Shown here piece by piece: positions 1 to 12,100 of a DNA stretch of 64,000 nucleotides (its first letter is position 1; every line of letters begins with the position of its first letter). This DNA is from Cololabis saira. Its lineage: Eukaryota; Chordata; Actinopteri; Beloniformes; Belonidae. The stretch spans positions 22,258,501 to 22,322,500 of the forward strand of contig NC_084592.1 in NCBI RefSeq assembly GCF_033807715.1. The letters run 5' to 3'. The notes beneath the pieces were generated by a model, which saw nothing but the letters and a program-made list of their open reading frames with translations, had not been told where the DNA came from and made no database searches. Made by a program: the position numbers and the translations under genes.

Positions 1-144
1 CCCTCGCTGCTTCGTCAAGACCCTGTGGGATGGGTGAAGGAAAGGGATGTGGTTTCCATTGACAAGATAGTAAATGTCTGTGCTGCCTTGGTCAACCTGT
101 CAGGTAGCGTTGTGTTCAATAAAAGCAGAGAGGGGGATGTGTAG
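1..144 (+). pseudogene. possible transposase C-terminal fragment
   Basis: An open frame enters from the window edge and stops with TAG at 142-144, giving 47 codons. The stretch reading DKIVNVCAALVNLSGSVV resembles the last helix of DDE-type transposases of Harbinger/ISL2EU-like fish elements, as far as I remember that family. There is no upstream sequence to confirm it. It could equally be the end of an unrelated gene. About 650 bases after it show no coding signal. Confidence 0.3.
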
Positions 145-814
145 GTCAAAATACTCTGACAGTCTTACTCTATTCTGTGTTAAAATAAGTGACGTAGCAA
201 CTTTCCATTTCCACAATCTACCTTACTGCACTGCGCTTCGCCCTGAGCTGACAGTAGAGGTCTCCTGTAAATATAAATAAACTGTGTCTTGTGAATCTTC
301 TTGACATAAACCTAATTGTCATTTCTATTATACATTTTCATTCTAACATCATTTCAAATCTAATTTGATGTTTAAAAAAGATAGAACCCTGAATATAGTA
401 AATTCATTTTCCACATAACTGCTAAGCAGTGTTTTGAACATTCAGTAGCCATTTGGTGAACAAATATTAATTCTGGACCCTGTAATGGAGTGTTTTATAT
501 ATTTTGTGTTTTTACCTGAAGCTCCTGTTCTGAAGCACTGTCTGTGGACTCCTGATATCACAAATAAATTATTTGTTATTAATTAGAATTGTGTTTCTCT
601 TTATTACAATGGAATATATTTAGTACATATAATATGACTGTTATTACTGAGGAGTTGGATGCACCTTCCCAAAAATAAATACGCTTTCATCACAATCACC
701 TCCAATTCTTCATCAGGGTCGCTGTGTAAATCCCTAAATTAGAGTGTGAGATATTTGATTTATTCATAAATGTGTTCAGTGGACATAACTTATGCATTTA
801 TTAATTAATTTAAT

Positions 815-1041
<227 letters not shown>

Positions 1042-1045
1042 CACG

Positions 1046-1353
<308 letters not shown>

Positions 1354-1725
1354 ACATATATTGATATATAATATATTGATATATTGATAGAGAAAGTGAT
1401 AGATGTGTCATACATTACCTGGAGATTCAATGAGGTATTAATAAATATCTGTGTATGAACCTCTGGCCACTGCGTGGGCTCGTTTACCCACCTCTCCTCC
1501 GGTAGGCTGTATGGACATACATCTCCTATTTATTTTATTTTTTCCATGTAACGTCGCAGATCATCGGTCTGCAACGACATAATGCCTTACGAACGTCAGC
1601 CATTGTTTTCCAGGCCGGTTAACGTTGTTTAGGCGAAATAAAGACTGACTACGGCGGGATTTGTATTGACCGCGAGTTGTTTGTTTTCACCCAAATGTGG
1701 GCGTGGCCTAATTTGCTACTGTCAT

Positions 1726-3038
1726 CTATAGACCCCTTTCCGTGTTTGTAAACAATGATGACGTAGCCAAGCTGCGCGCGCATTGTTGCGGCAGAAAGAC
1801 GGAGTTCATGTCAGTTTACACCAGCCGATTGACGGAAAAAGATCGTGGAAATTACGTTACTAAACTAACTTTGGCGGATGGAAAGCAACTTCCTTCCCGG
1901 AGGAAGATATCACAAAGTGGCCCGATGTCCAATGGCCGGATATTCATCTGTATTTGGTTGAGAAACCTAGTGTTTTCTCAGGAGAAGCTGCCACACTGTC
2001 AGCAGCTGTCACAGCTGAAGTTTGTAAAGAATTATGATAGTCAACTGAATGTATTTTATACACTAGACATTTTAAGTTATTTTATTATTTCATATGTATT
2101 TAATTTATCTTATTATTTTTGTTAATTTACTGTGTCTTAATGAGTTTCATTAAGCATTGCCTTTGAATGAAAGCCATGTCATGTGTACCTTTGTCTGTGC
2201 TGGCTGAATGAAGTTAATAGTTATTTAAAAAAAAAATTAAAAATTAAAAATTATATGAGCTTTATTGTCCATCCTGCATCTCACATTATCACCATTAATT
2301 TACAGAAACCTATTCCCACTAATACGATAAAAAGAAAAACATTAAAAGGCATAATGCAAAATACTGTTTTTTAAAACTTAGTTCATTATTTTTAGGTAAA
2401 TTCATTATTTTTATTTGAGGGTTTGTGGGGATTAATATATCTATAATATACCTGAGTTTGATATACAACACATATAGTGAATATATGTATATTTGTGCAG
2501 CATATTTACAGCTGTGGAAGTTGGATGTTTGTAGCTTTAAAAAGAGAAAATAATCAATACATTTACACAATCAGGGAGAAAAAACAAATAACTCCGGTAG
2601 TTTATTAGCAAAATTTTAATAGTCAAGTAAATCATTAATGGCTGATATTCAATTCATAGTCACAGCTCCAAATCACTGATGAGAAAATAAAAAAATGTCA
2701 AGACTTGATGTTATTATTCAGAACCCTTATTTCTTACATTTTTTCGGAACAACACTTTTACTAAGGTTTGTGAGACTAGCACACACAATAACAATATCAT
2801 CATTATTCCTCTGGGAATTGCAAAAAATGTATGTTCTTCAGGATTTCGATTTGTACACTCGTACACACAACAGCTGGTGGGCATGTTGTTCTTCTATAAC
2901 GTTACTGCAACTCCAAAAACGCAACTTAAGAAACAAATCTTCCCTCGCTCTATTCAAACTCATGCAACTTCTGCCGCTCTTCTGCCGCAACAATGCGCGC
3001 GCATCCTGTGATGACGTAGGCTGGAAAGGGGTCTATAG
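1726..3038 (+). mobile_element. ISL2EU-like DNA transposon remnant
   Basis: The ends are a perfect 16-bp inverted repeat, CTATAGACCCCTTTCC at 1726-1741 and its complement at 3023-3038. Both are followed inward by a TGATGACGTA motif. The left part (1742-2030) has a coding relic with an LxLADGKQLP-like stretch in one frame. Another frame encodes a WPDIxLYLVEKPSVFS-like stretch, which I associate from memory with fish ISL2EU/YqaJ-type transposon proteins. Frames are broken and no catalytic domain is visible. The rest is AT-rich filler. Confidence 0.55.
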
Positions 3039-3597
3039 ACCGCAATAGTAAAAGAGAAGCCTCCAAAACTGTTCACAGGACACCTCCAGCTGTAACCACC
3101 GGCAATTACTAATCTTTGTATTCTATATTTTTAAGTCATGGACTTTATATCCGTCAAAAAAATGTTATAACGGCCAGAAAAATCAAAGAAAAGTCTCTTT
3201 CTGGGCGTGACGTCACGGCTGACGTCACAGCCGTGTCCGTGCCATCCACAGATGTATTATATTAATATATATTATGTAATTATATTATATTAATACATTA
3301 ATAATATATGTAATACTATACATGTAATAATATACATGAATTAATATATTATATTAATACATTTTATATTAATATTCGCGTCATTGCCCCGGGGCATGAT
3401 GGGAGGCCCCAGAGCATCATGGGAGATGACTCAACTGCGCATGCTCTATGGGCCGCTGTATGCGGAAGTAAACCCGGAAGTCAGAGATTTTTTCGGCGTA
3501 TGCGCTGGCTGATTAGAATGCATTGAAATGAATGGGCGGCAATTTTCAATCTCCCATCCAGCTCTATAATACATCCATGTGATGGCAGGTCAGTGTG
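3039..3597. other. intergenic, no gene seen
   Basis: AT-rich DNA with TATTAATA-type runs at 3250-3370 and a short GC-rich patch at 3380-3500. No open frame, RNA gene or transposon end is recognised. Confidence 0.6.
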
Positions 3598-3605
3598 TGC
3601 TAGCC

Positions 3606-4273
3606 CAGTGATTCTTAACCATAGGGCCGCGGCCCACACTTGGGCCGCGAGCGCCATCTAGTGGGCCGTGAAAGAAAATCAGTTTTGTACGTGTGGGCCG
3701 TTGGGGCCGCAGGACTGCAAAGCAACTCCCGACCAAATGAGGAGAAGAAGACCCTCAGCTAGCTGTACGTGTAATAGTAAGAGAAATGGTGTGTATTTAT
3801 AGAGAAAATCCTTCATTTTGCACAGAGTAGGTTTAGATCCGCTAGGATCAGGGATCGATTACTTGGGTCTGCGCCCAGAGCGAGCGAGCGCGGCATGATC
3901 ATTTATCCTGGCGCGTCCCCGCGGCCGGGGAGGTCGGTGCCGCTCGGGCTCACCAATGAGCACCTTCACATGCATGATATTCTGACACCATCCAGACCAG
4001 ATTTAAAGTCCTGTCAGGAGAATTTAGAGCTCAGTTCTTTCACTGAACGACAGAAAGTGGGGACATAAGATTAAGGGGAAGAAATAAAAACTGCAAAACT
4101 GTTCAATTGTTAAGATGTGTTTATATTCATTTATTATAAAAATGTGTTGAGACAATTAACAAAGAAAGGGGGAAATTCAAACTGCTGGTAAAGAAATAAA
4201 ATAAAATCTATTTTATTTTTAAGATATAACAGTCAGATGCAGATGTTGATACAACTATGAGGCTACTTGAATG

Positions 4274-4324
<51 letters not shown>

Positions 4325-4478
4325 TATGATGTTCTGGACCTTCGCTTGAGTACATTTTCTCTACATGGACCTCTTAAAGTTGAATACCCCTGCTATACAG
4401 TGTTAATATTTAACGGGCCCCGGGTCACTCTGTACTGAAAAAATTGGGCCCCAAGGTCAGAAAGGTTAAGAACCCCTG
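3606..4478. mobile_element. non-autonomous hAT element (873 bp)
   Basis: The element runs from CAGTGATTCTTAACC to GGTTAAGAACCCCTG and is flanked by a perfect 8-bp direct repeat TGCTAGCC (3598-3605 and 4479-4486), the target duplication size of hAT transposons. The interior has no transposase frame. It contains a GC-rich block (3850-3950) and a (TA)n tract at about 4276-4320. Confidence 0.88.
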
Positions 4479-4486
4479 TGCTAGCC

Positions 4487-5365
4487 TAATATGCTGTGGA
4501 TAAACACTTAATTGCAACGTTAACACCGTTAATTGTCTATTAACGTTACTTGACATAATCGCAAAATCTGCATAGTTTGGTTTGTTAGCCTACAAAATCA
4601 AGTTATATAAAGTATTGGAAAATAACTATATTCGTATGATTAATTAATAGTTGCTTTTTGTACTATTTTATACTTGAAGTGGTTTGAGAATAGATATCTG
4701 CTAGTTTCACAATTTCTAACCTATAATTACATCCCCCAAAGCATGTCACCAGAGTTTTAGTGTTTTAAGTATCAACATGCACCTTTCTTCTGCCCACAGT
4801 CCTATTTGTTCATGAAGGACATTGATCTAACAACATACCAAATATGCTTTACATATTTTTTTCAGTCAGTGTTTATGGTTTAATGACTGTTTCACATTAT
4901 GCAGTTAAAACTAATAAAACACTGATTAACTACTGTTACAATAAAACATCTGCATTTATATTTAGGGGGGTCTCCAGAAGTCTTACAATACAATAATATC
5001 ATATAATATACATATGTCTTTACACAATATTTTTGTGATATTAAATAGATTGCAATATGCTGCAATTTCTCTGCAAATTATTTATCAAAATGAAAACATC
5101 TGTTTTCATTTTCATTGATGCACAGTTGTCAAACAAACCTATGCTTATGAAAACTCATGACAAACTGAACTGTTTGTGTTAAATACAGTAAGAAAAAGTT
5201 AATTTCATTTTAGTAAAATATCAATTGTTAAGTATAGTAGTGTTAATAAGGGCTTGTGTGTTTACGGGGCGAGTTGGCACAGTATCTGCGTGCGAAATGT
5301 AGTGGGCCAGTCTGGACCAAAAAGTCCAGGGCCGAATTTTTGTCCCAGTCCAGGCCTGCTGAGCA
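4487..5365. other. intergenic, AT-rich
   Basis: No gene or transposon end is recognised to about 5240. From 5260 to 5365 there is a GC-richer fragment containing GGGCCAGTCTGGACC that ends abruptly where the duplicated zinc-finger block starts at 5366. Confidence 0.5.
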
Positions 5366-6951
5366 ATGACCGACAATGGCAACATTTTGATTGTTTTTTT
5401 TTTCCATTATTTCTTTATTTTGTTCGTTTTGGTGAACACCTTGGTGTGTGTTTTGCAGCACTTTTCCGGGATTTGTCGCGTCTCTTCGCTCCGCCACTCG
5501 CTAGATGCTGCTGCAGCTGCGTCGCTGCAGAGGCCGGACTGCCGACGAAATACGAGCAGGCAGCCGCTCTGTTGTCATCACAGCCTCCTATTGCTGTCTT
5601 TAAACCGCGATCACGAAATAAATAACTCAATACGAACATCCTTTCTCGGAGGAGGATGAGTCGGTATGTAAGAGATTTGTGCATCTAGTGTTAAACTTGA
5701 ATTATGGTTCCGCGGTAAATCAATGCAGAACCCTACGCCGTAGGGTACGGCGTAGTTACGGCGTAGGTTACGCGGCGACGCACACCGTACGTCGCGCGTC
5801 GCCGCGTAACCCTACGCCGTAGTTCTGCGTCGTTGTAACGCGGGACCATAAATCAGCCTTTACTCGCTTCCGTGTCTTTTCTTGCTTATTGTTTGCTACG
5901 AATCGGGGCCCGCAGTATGCAGAAGACAAGCTGCTAAATAGGCTTTTTTTTTTAATATACAGTTTAAGATGTGCATGGTTAGAGGATCTGCTCAAATCGA
6001 CTTCCTTCGCAGAAGATGGGCGTGTTTTCTGTTCTGCATGAGCTCAAATGCCTTACAAATCGGTTTTTCCCCATTCAGATCATGTGTGAAGGAGTCCCCC
6101 TCCCTCCTCTGTGCTTATAGATGGGAGCATGCTGGATAAAACCAGTAACAAAGAGCTGCGGTCTGGGCTCTGCTCAGGCTGTGGATGCAGCATCCCTCCT
6201 CTGCCACAACCCGACTCTGACCCCGACTCCACTTCAGCTTCTTCAAAACAGCAGCAGCAGACGAACAAAGCAGTGAGTCCCTCCAGATGCGCGTCCTGCC
6301 AAGCGGGGAGCAGCATCCCCCCGAACGGAGGACGCCCAAACCGGCGAGTCCGTCTAGACCCCCACAGCTGCAGCCTGTGCACCAAAACCTTCATCTCCTC
6401 TGCCCACCTGGCCCTTCACCTGGCCTCTCACAACAAGGAGAGGAAGTTTAAATGTAGCACCTGTGGCAAGTACTTCCACCAGTCCTCCCACCTGGTGGCC
6501 CACCAGATAATCCACAGCGGAGACAGGCCCTTTAAGTGCCCCGAGTGCGGGAAGAGTTTCGGCCGTGCCTCGCATCTCAAGACGCACCGTCGGCTGCACA
6601 CGGGCGAGAAGCCTTTCAAGTGCACCTACTGTGACAAGTCCTTCACCCAGAAGGCCGGGCTCCTCGCACACGTTCGTCTGCACACCGGGGAGAGGCCGTT
6701 CAAGTGCGAGCAATGCGGTCAGGGGTTTCGTTTACTGTCGCTCCTGCTTTCTCACAAGGCCCAGGAGGCCTCCGGACGGGCCAGACCGGCATCGGGGCCG
6801 TCGCGCCACCAGCCTCAGAGGACGGAGAGCTGCTCGGAGGATCTGAAGTGCGGCGTCTGCTGCCGCACCTTCGTGCGCTCATCCTACATCCGGCTGCACA
6901 TACGGCTCAACCGAGGTCAGCGACCTTATCACTCCAAAGTGTGCAACAAGA
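5366..6951 (+). repeat. segmental duplication, copy A (zinc-finger block)
   Basis: From TGACCGACAATGGCAAC at 5366 to GTGCAACAAGAC at 6951 this matches 38108-40023 in the same orientation. In the coding part I see a single base difference over about 820 bases. Copy A still holds a complete palindromic MITE (about 5698-5866) that copy B has largely lost. Copy B has a 426-bp LINE insertion that copy A lacks. The right break falls inside a codon of the last zinc finger. Confidence 0.93.
5698..5866. mobile_element. palindromic PIF/Harbinger-like MITE
   Basis: A GC-rich foldback starting ATTATGGTTCCGCG and ending CGGGACCATAAATCAG. The inner arms carry CCCTACGCCGTAG-type repeats. The same family occurs at about 21236-21331 and 33438-33570. 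In zinc-finger copy B the matching site (38444-38480) keeps only the outer ends. Confidence 0.75.
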
Positions 6952-6995
6952 CTTCACTTCTAGAGCCACAAGGTTGGGTGAAAGTTGAATTATGA
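6129..6995 (+). pseudogene. C2H2 zinc-finger protein, truncated copy A
   Basis: The frame from the first in-frame ATG (6129) encodes 288 residues, against 345 in copy B at 39201. Residues 1-75 are Ser/Gln/Pro-rich with CxxC pairs. Then come four good C2H2 fingers (starting CSLC, CSTC, CPEC, CTYC with TGEKPF-type linkers), a degenerate fifth (CEQC, second half lost) and a sixth ending HxxxxN. The seventh finger is destroyed. Its first Cys is Ser (TCC for TGC), and at 6952 the sequence leaves the duplicated block and reads about 14 unrelated residues to a stop. An acceptor (CCATTCAG) lies at about 6079 and a short upstream ORF precedes the ATG, as in copy B. It may still be transcribed; the five- or six-finger array could bind DNA. 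Confidence 0.75.
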
Positions 6996-9117
6996 TGATG
7001 ATAAATAATGTGCTGCTTTTATGAGGCAAGTGTCTAATATGCTCATCTTAACCTCCCTCCTTGTTTGTTACATTGAATTGTAAAGATCCTCATCCTTGTA
7101 CATTGCTTCTCTTACTTCTGTGTGCACATCTCTTCGGAGACGGGCTCCAGCCTGCTGTAAGTATGTATAGATTTTGTGTAAATTATTAATAGACAAGGGG
7201 ACGACAGGAAGCCTGAAACACGGACTACATCTGGTATATCTGTGAACATGTCCTTTACGTTGAAAAAAAAAAGAAGAAGTTGCAGTGGATTCTCATGTGG
7301 GCGACACGAAGAGCCCTGCAAACGTTTTCAGAGTGAACGGACGGCGGGGAACTGGCCACTTCAGGGTGAGACGAAGCACACTCCAGCACAATGAAGAGAC
7401 GGTTTAATTCTGGCAGCCGCTGAGTTGTCGCATCCTCCAGAGCAGACTTTTGTTGTTGATGTACGGAAAGATAATTTGTCTGATATATGGTTAGTTGTCA
7501 TTATTTTCATAACATGATTTCATAATGAATAAAAAGGTAATTTTGACTGGTAATGTCTGTCTTTATTTGCAACTCAACACTCAAGCGTGCTGCCCAGTAA
7601 TACCTGATTGCATTCACTTATTCAGGAATTATCGGTCAATGCGGAAGCCTTGGAAAAGGTTGTTTCCTTGTTGCACAGAAGTGAGTCCCAGCCAACATTG
7701 TGAGAGTTAAAGGGGGGGTAAGTAAACCATCATTTGCATGTCGTGTGAAATTTCTATAACAAACCTGCTGTCCTGGGAAGACACTTTCTTTTGGCTTGCC
7801 TTTACTAAATAAACATTGCTAAATGATCAAGTAAGATTAGCAGTAAATAAATGAAATAAACGTGTTTCTCATTCAGACCTAATGATCAATATATCCAAAT
7901 CAATTATGCTAAAGTGAGCAATTATGATGGGGCAGTGATGGACGATTTCAGAAATAATCCAGTTGATAAGATTTTCAGGCTTTTTTTTCCATTTTTTTTT
8001 CTTTTTAAGCATTGTTCTTTTTCAAAAGTGGACTAAAGGTTTCACAAATTGACAAATCTGTTTTAAAGAATTTATTTCCTTATGTAATCCAGACAAGATC
8101 TTTGAATCGTGACCAGGTCCAACAGTTGGTTGATGAGCTCTGATTTGGCTCTTTATTTGTCTAACTTTAGTCCAAATTTAGCAACATATCTATCCTGGAA
8201 GTCTCCACTCATGGTGAACGTGAAAATGGGAAGAAAAATAATAAGAAGGTGAAACTGTCCTAAATAAACTTCATGATACAGAAACTTTGCTCACACATAA
8301 CATACATCGTGAAAGCTCAATAACACACAAGTAAATAAAAAGTACAAATAAACACATCTTCATACAGTATTTCGTTTTATTTTTAAATTTTCAAGTAAGA
8401 TCTCCACAAACCTAAAATAATGGTGGCAACAATCACTGGCCCTTTCTCAAATAACTGTAAACAAAGAGTATCTAACTAAGCAAGTAGTAGTCAATGAGCT
8501 ATCAAAAAACATTTTACTTGACTAAAGTACTAAAAAAAAAGTGGATTTTAGAACCAAATTAAAAAAAGCATACTGTTTATCAAAAACATTAAAACCATAC
8601 AGTGTCTGTCATCTTAATCTGTGTCTTCTGCACAACTGCTCAGAACATCAAAACAAACATTATTCTTTCAATTCAATCATTTTAACAAATCAAGGCAGAA
8701 CTTCACAAAGACTTTATGTTTGGCAGTGAGTCAATTGTGAAACATTTCCATTATTATTAAAAAGCAAGTTGCATTTTGTATGAAAATATCCACGTTTACA
8801 GGTATAAACTATAAAAGTGATCACACAGGTACTGAGAAGTCAAAAACATATGTATCGATAAAGTTTTAAAGTGATTGTGTTTTGTTAAAATATGTACAGG
8901 ATTCATGTCATTAGTAATATTCTTCCATGCTTTAAATGATCATTGTTTATATTAATGATTCAGTGTAACAGTAAAGGTATTTGCCTTTTGACAACAAACA
9001 TGTTGCATGAAGTTCCGGCAGGTCTTCTGAGTTCAACTGTGAAATTGCTTTGCACTGGTATGTTTCCTGTATTGTCTTTCTGTCAGCAGTTTAGTACGTT
9101 ACTCACAACGTGCAAAT
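6996..9117. other. intergenic DNA and 3' UTR of the sacsin-like gene
   Basis: No supported gene. A minus-strand AATAAA (8376-8381 on the plus strand as TTTATT) could end the sacsin-like transcript about 740 bases after its stop codon. The rest is AT-rich and unremarkable. Short frames here look random. Confidence 0.5.
8376..8381 (-). terminator. candidate poly(A) signal of the sacsin-like gene
   Basis: AATAAA on the minus strand, about 740 bases past the TAG at 9118-9120. Other TTTATT matches lie nearby, for example at about 8152, so the choice is uncertain. Confidence 0.3.
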
Positions 9118-12100
9118 CTACATAACATATGTTTCTACTTTACTGAGAAGCTCAGATGCCTTTTTCAGAGCAGTCTTTGCATTCTCCAACCTGAACTGTC
9201 CATTTGGTATGTGTGGATGTGGATGGCAGTTGGGATATTGAGTCTTTTTGCTGTCCACTCCCAGTGCCCTCAGATCGTCCACAATCTGAGGCAGGTCTTT
9301 CAGTTGAGAGTGATAGCTGGAAACTTTGGCTGCTGTGACAGTAATTGAGCTGCTGGTGGGCTGTCGACCATTTCTCCTATATTCTGCTGCAGTAAGAGCT
9401 TTTTCCACTGCTTGATGGACTTTAAACAGACACCACTCTGTGCTAACGCCATCGGTGTCTTTTTGAGCTGCGTCAAGGTCGCAGCGAGCTTGGCGAAACC
9501 AGCGCTGGGCCTCCTCTTTGTTCGGCCTTGGAACGTTTGCGTTGTGGCTCCCAAAGTTGTAGGAATGGTAGTTGTAGGAATGGGAATTATATGAACTGTG
9601 GCCCCTAAAGAATCTTTCTCGTCCACTTCTGTGATACCTGGCCTCCCGGTTCCACTGTTCATAGAAGTCTCTGAAATTTGAGCTTCCACTTGAAGAGGAT
9701 GGGCCTGAAGTTCTTACTTTGCCATTGGTGAGCTCTTCAACTCGATTCTTCAGATATTTACATGCCTCAGTGGCGAGCGACTCGCAGTCGAGATTTTTGT
9801 CAGGATGCCATCGCAGGTACAGTCGCCTTATGCCCTTCTTCCTCTCCTCCAAAGAAAAATTCCAGATCTCAGCCAGACATCTGTCAATTTCCCTTTTAGC
9901 TTCATCTAAAGTGGTTGGTAATGGATTTTTTGTTGGCTGGGTTGAGCGTGGCGTTGCTCCTACCACCAGCTCCAGCTCCATGCAAGATGTGTTCCCTTCT
10001 GGTTTAACCTTCCTTTCTCGTTTAAACTGGTACAGGTCGAGATGACTGACTTCAACCGGTTCATCCTCTCCAATGTCAATCTTGTATCTGTTGGAATATC
10101 GTCCTTTGGGCCCTGGGAGGATTTCAACAATAACTGCAAGGACGTACTTGTTTTTGTCGTTGATGTTGATGTTATAGCCCACATATTCCCCCTCTTCAAA
10201 GTTGTTGAAGAAGTTCATGTCTAATGAATCATGCCATTCTTCTGGAATATCCGTCCCAGTGGCTGGTGGACTAAAAACAAGGTTTTCACTACTGCCACTA
10301 TCACGGATCTCAAAGTCGGCCAGAGTTTTCTGAACATCTTTCAAATCGTCGCACACAAGAAGTTGTCCGAGCACTGGGAAGTAAGTTGATGTCAAGTTGT
10401 TTCCTAAAAGAGTATTGATCTCCTTTGTCAATTTCATATTAACCCCATTTATCACTTTGGGAGACATGTCATCGTTGTGTCTTAGGTAAAAGGTGCAGCC
10501 TTGTTGCTCTCGCTTGACAAAAACATCTGTTTCTCTGATCGTTTTTTCAAGTGGCTGCTCGTCCAGCCACAGCATTGTTTCCAGGGTGTCGCAACACACA
10601 ATCTGAATGCTGCCAAAAGTCTTGTCACACATCTTAGAAGCTTCTTCTTGTGTTATTTTGCCCTCAGACTGGTGTCTCAGAAGGCAAATCAGACCACGTC
10701 GAAACTCTTTGGAGGAGAGATGTCTCTCAAACCAGCCGCTGAAGTCACAACCCGTCAAAAGCTCGCAGCGCCGCATGACTGAATCCACCAGTTTCTCGTG
10801 AGTGATCTGAGACAGCATCTTAGGCTGAAACCTCTGCGGCAGAAGCTGCACCAGCCGATGCTGCTCGTAGACGTCGCTGTCCAAATGACAGTTGCTGAGT
10901 TTCTCCAACAACAGGAAGTCATTCCCCAGAGCTTCTTCCAACCTTTTAGTCTCAAAAACTGTGTCATTGTAGTAGAGTGAGCATGATGGGTACAACTTTC
11001 CATCCACTGCAGGAAGATGCAACGTCTTAACATCACCAGTGAGGACTTTGTTTCCTTGATTTTTGAGTAAGTGAAACAACTGCTCAACAGCTCGTTTTAC
11101 AGTCTTGAGCTGGTTTCTGTTTTGTTGCGATTTGTCCAAAGAATCGGCATAAACCGCCTCCAGGACATTACAATACTGCCGTGCAGTAGCCTCGTCTGTA
11201 ACGCCAACATTCTTGAAGAATGCTTTGTACACGGCATCCTTTGAGGGGATTTGGTACAAGTAAGGTCTGAAATCCAGGTCGTGATTGAGTGAGAGACACA
11301 CATGATCAGCTTTCACCAGTTGTGTGTCGTTTTCCACCAACACCAAAGGAAGACCAGCCAGTGGCTGTGCGTTAAAGACCTGTCCTTGCAGATGGGCGTA
11401 CGAGCTACGGAACACTTCAGCACGAGTTTTGATCAGCGCCTCGGTTGTACATGGCGAGTGACAGATGTTTCTCATGTTGCTGGTAATGCAGTCTGCAGGT
11501 GGTTGGTCATGAACACCTATATTTTTCATCATGTTTCGGGTTTTCTGTGAGAGATATGGTAGCTCTATAACTGGCATTGAGGACCAAATCAGATCTTGAT
11601 GATTACAATTGCTACTTATCAAAGATCCTCTGATCTTAACAGTAGTTCTCCCTGCAGCAAATGGTTGGTGATAGTTGCAAAGTTCTTCTCTAATCTTCTT
11701 TGGAAAAATGAACTTGATGTCAGCTATGTTCTTCAGCAATTCTCCTCCGACTTTGTCATTGCTCACTTTGTTCAAAGCAACTCTGAAAAGTAACTTTGAT
11801 TTTTCCTTCAGTTCTTTGAGGTTGCCGTTTCCTTTTGTTTCTGTTTCTAACTGGAACGCAAAGTTGATGACCTCATCGTTTGACACTTCATGCTTCATTC
11901 CAAGCTCTCTGATGAGCTGCCTCGCTTGTGTGGTTATATATTTATCCCCATCACACAACTCAGTCCAAAATTTCTTAGGCACAAATCTTTCTTTAGGTGC
12001 CATTTTCTCATAAAGCTCGACAGTAGCATCAAAGTAGTACGAAGCAGGTTCCAGTTTCCCTTGACAACTGCGAATCAGTTTCACTGTCTTCATTGAGGAG

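Noticed and set aside
5254..5684. Frames of 84-123 codons before the zinc-finger exon
   Set aside because: They overlap on both strands in a GC-rich promoter or 5' UTR region and are not conserved as protein between the two copies.
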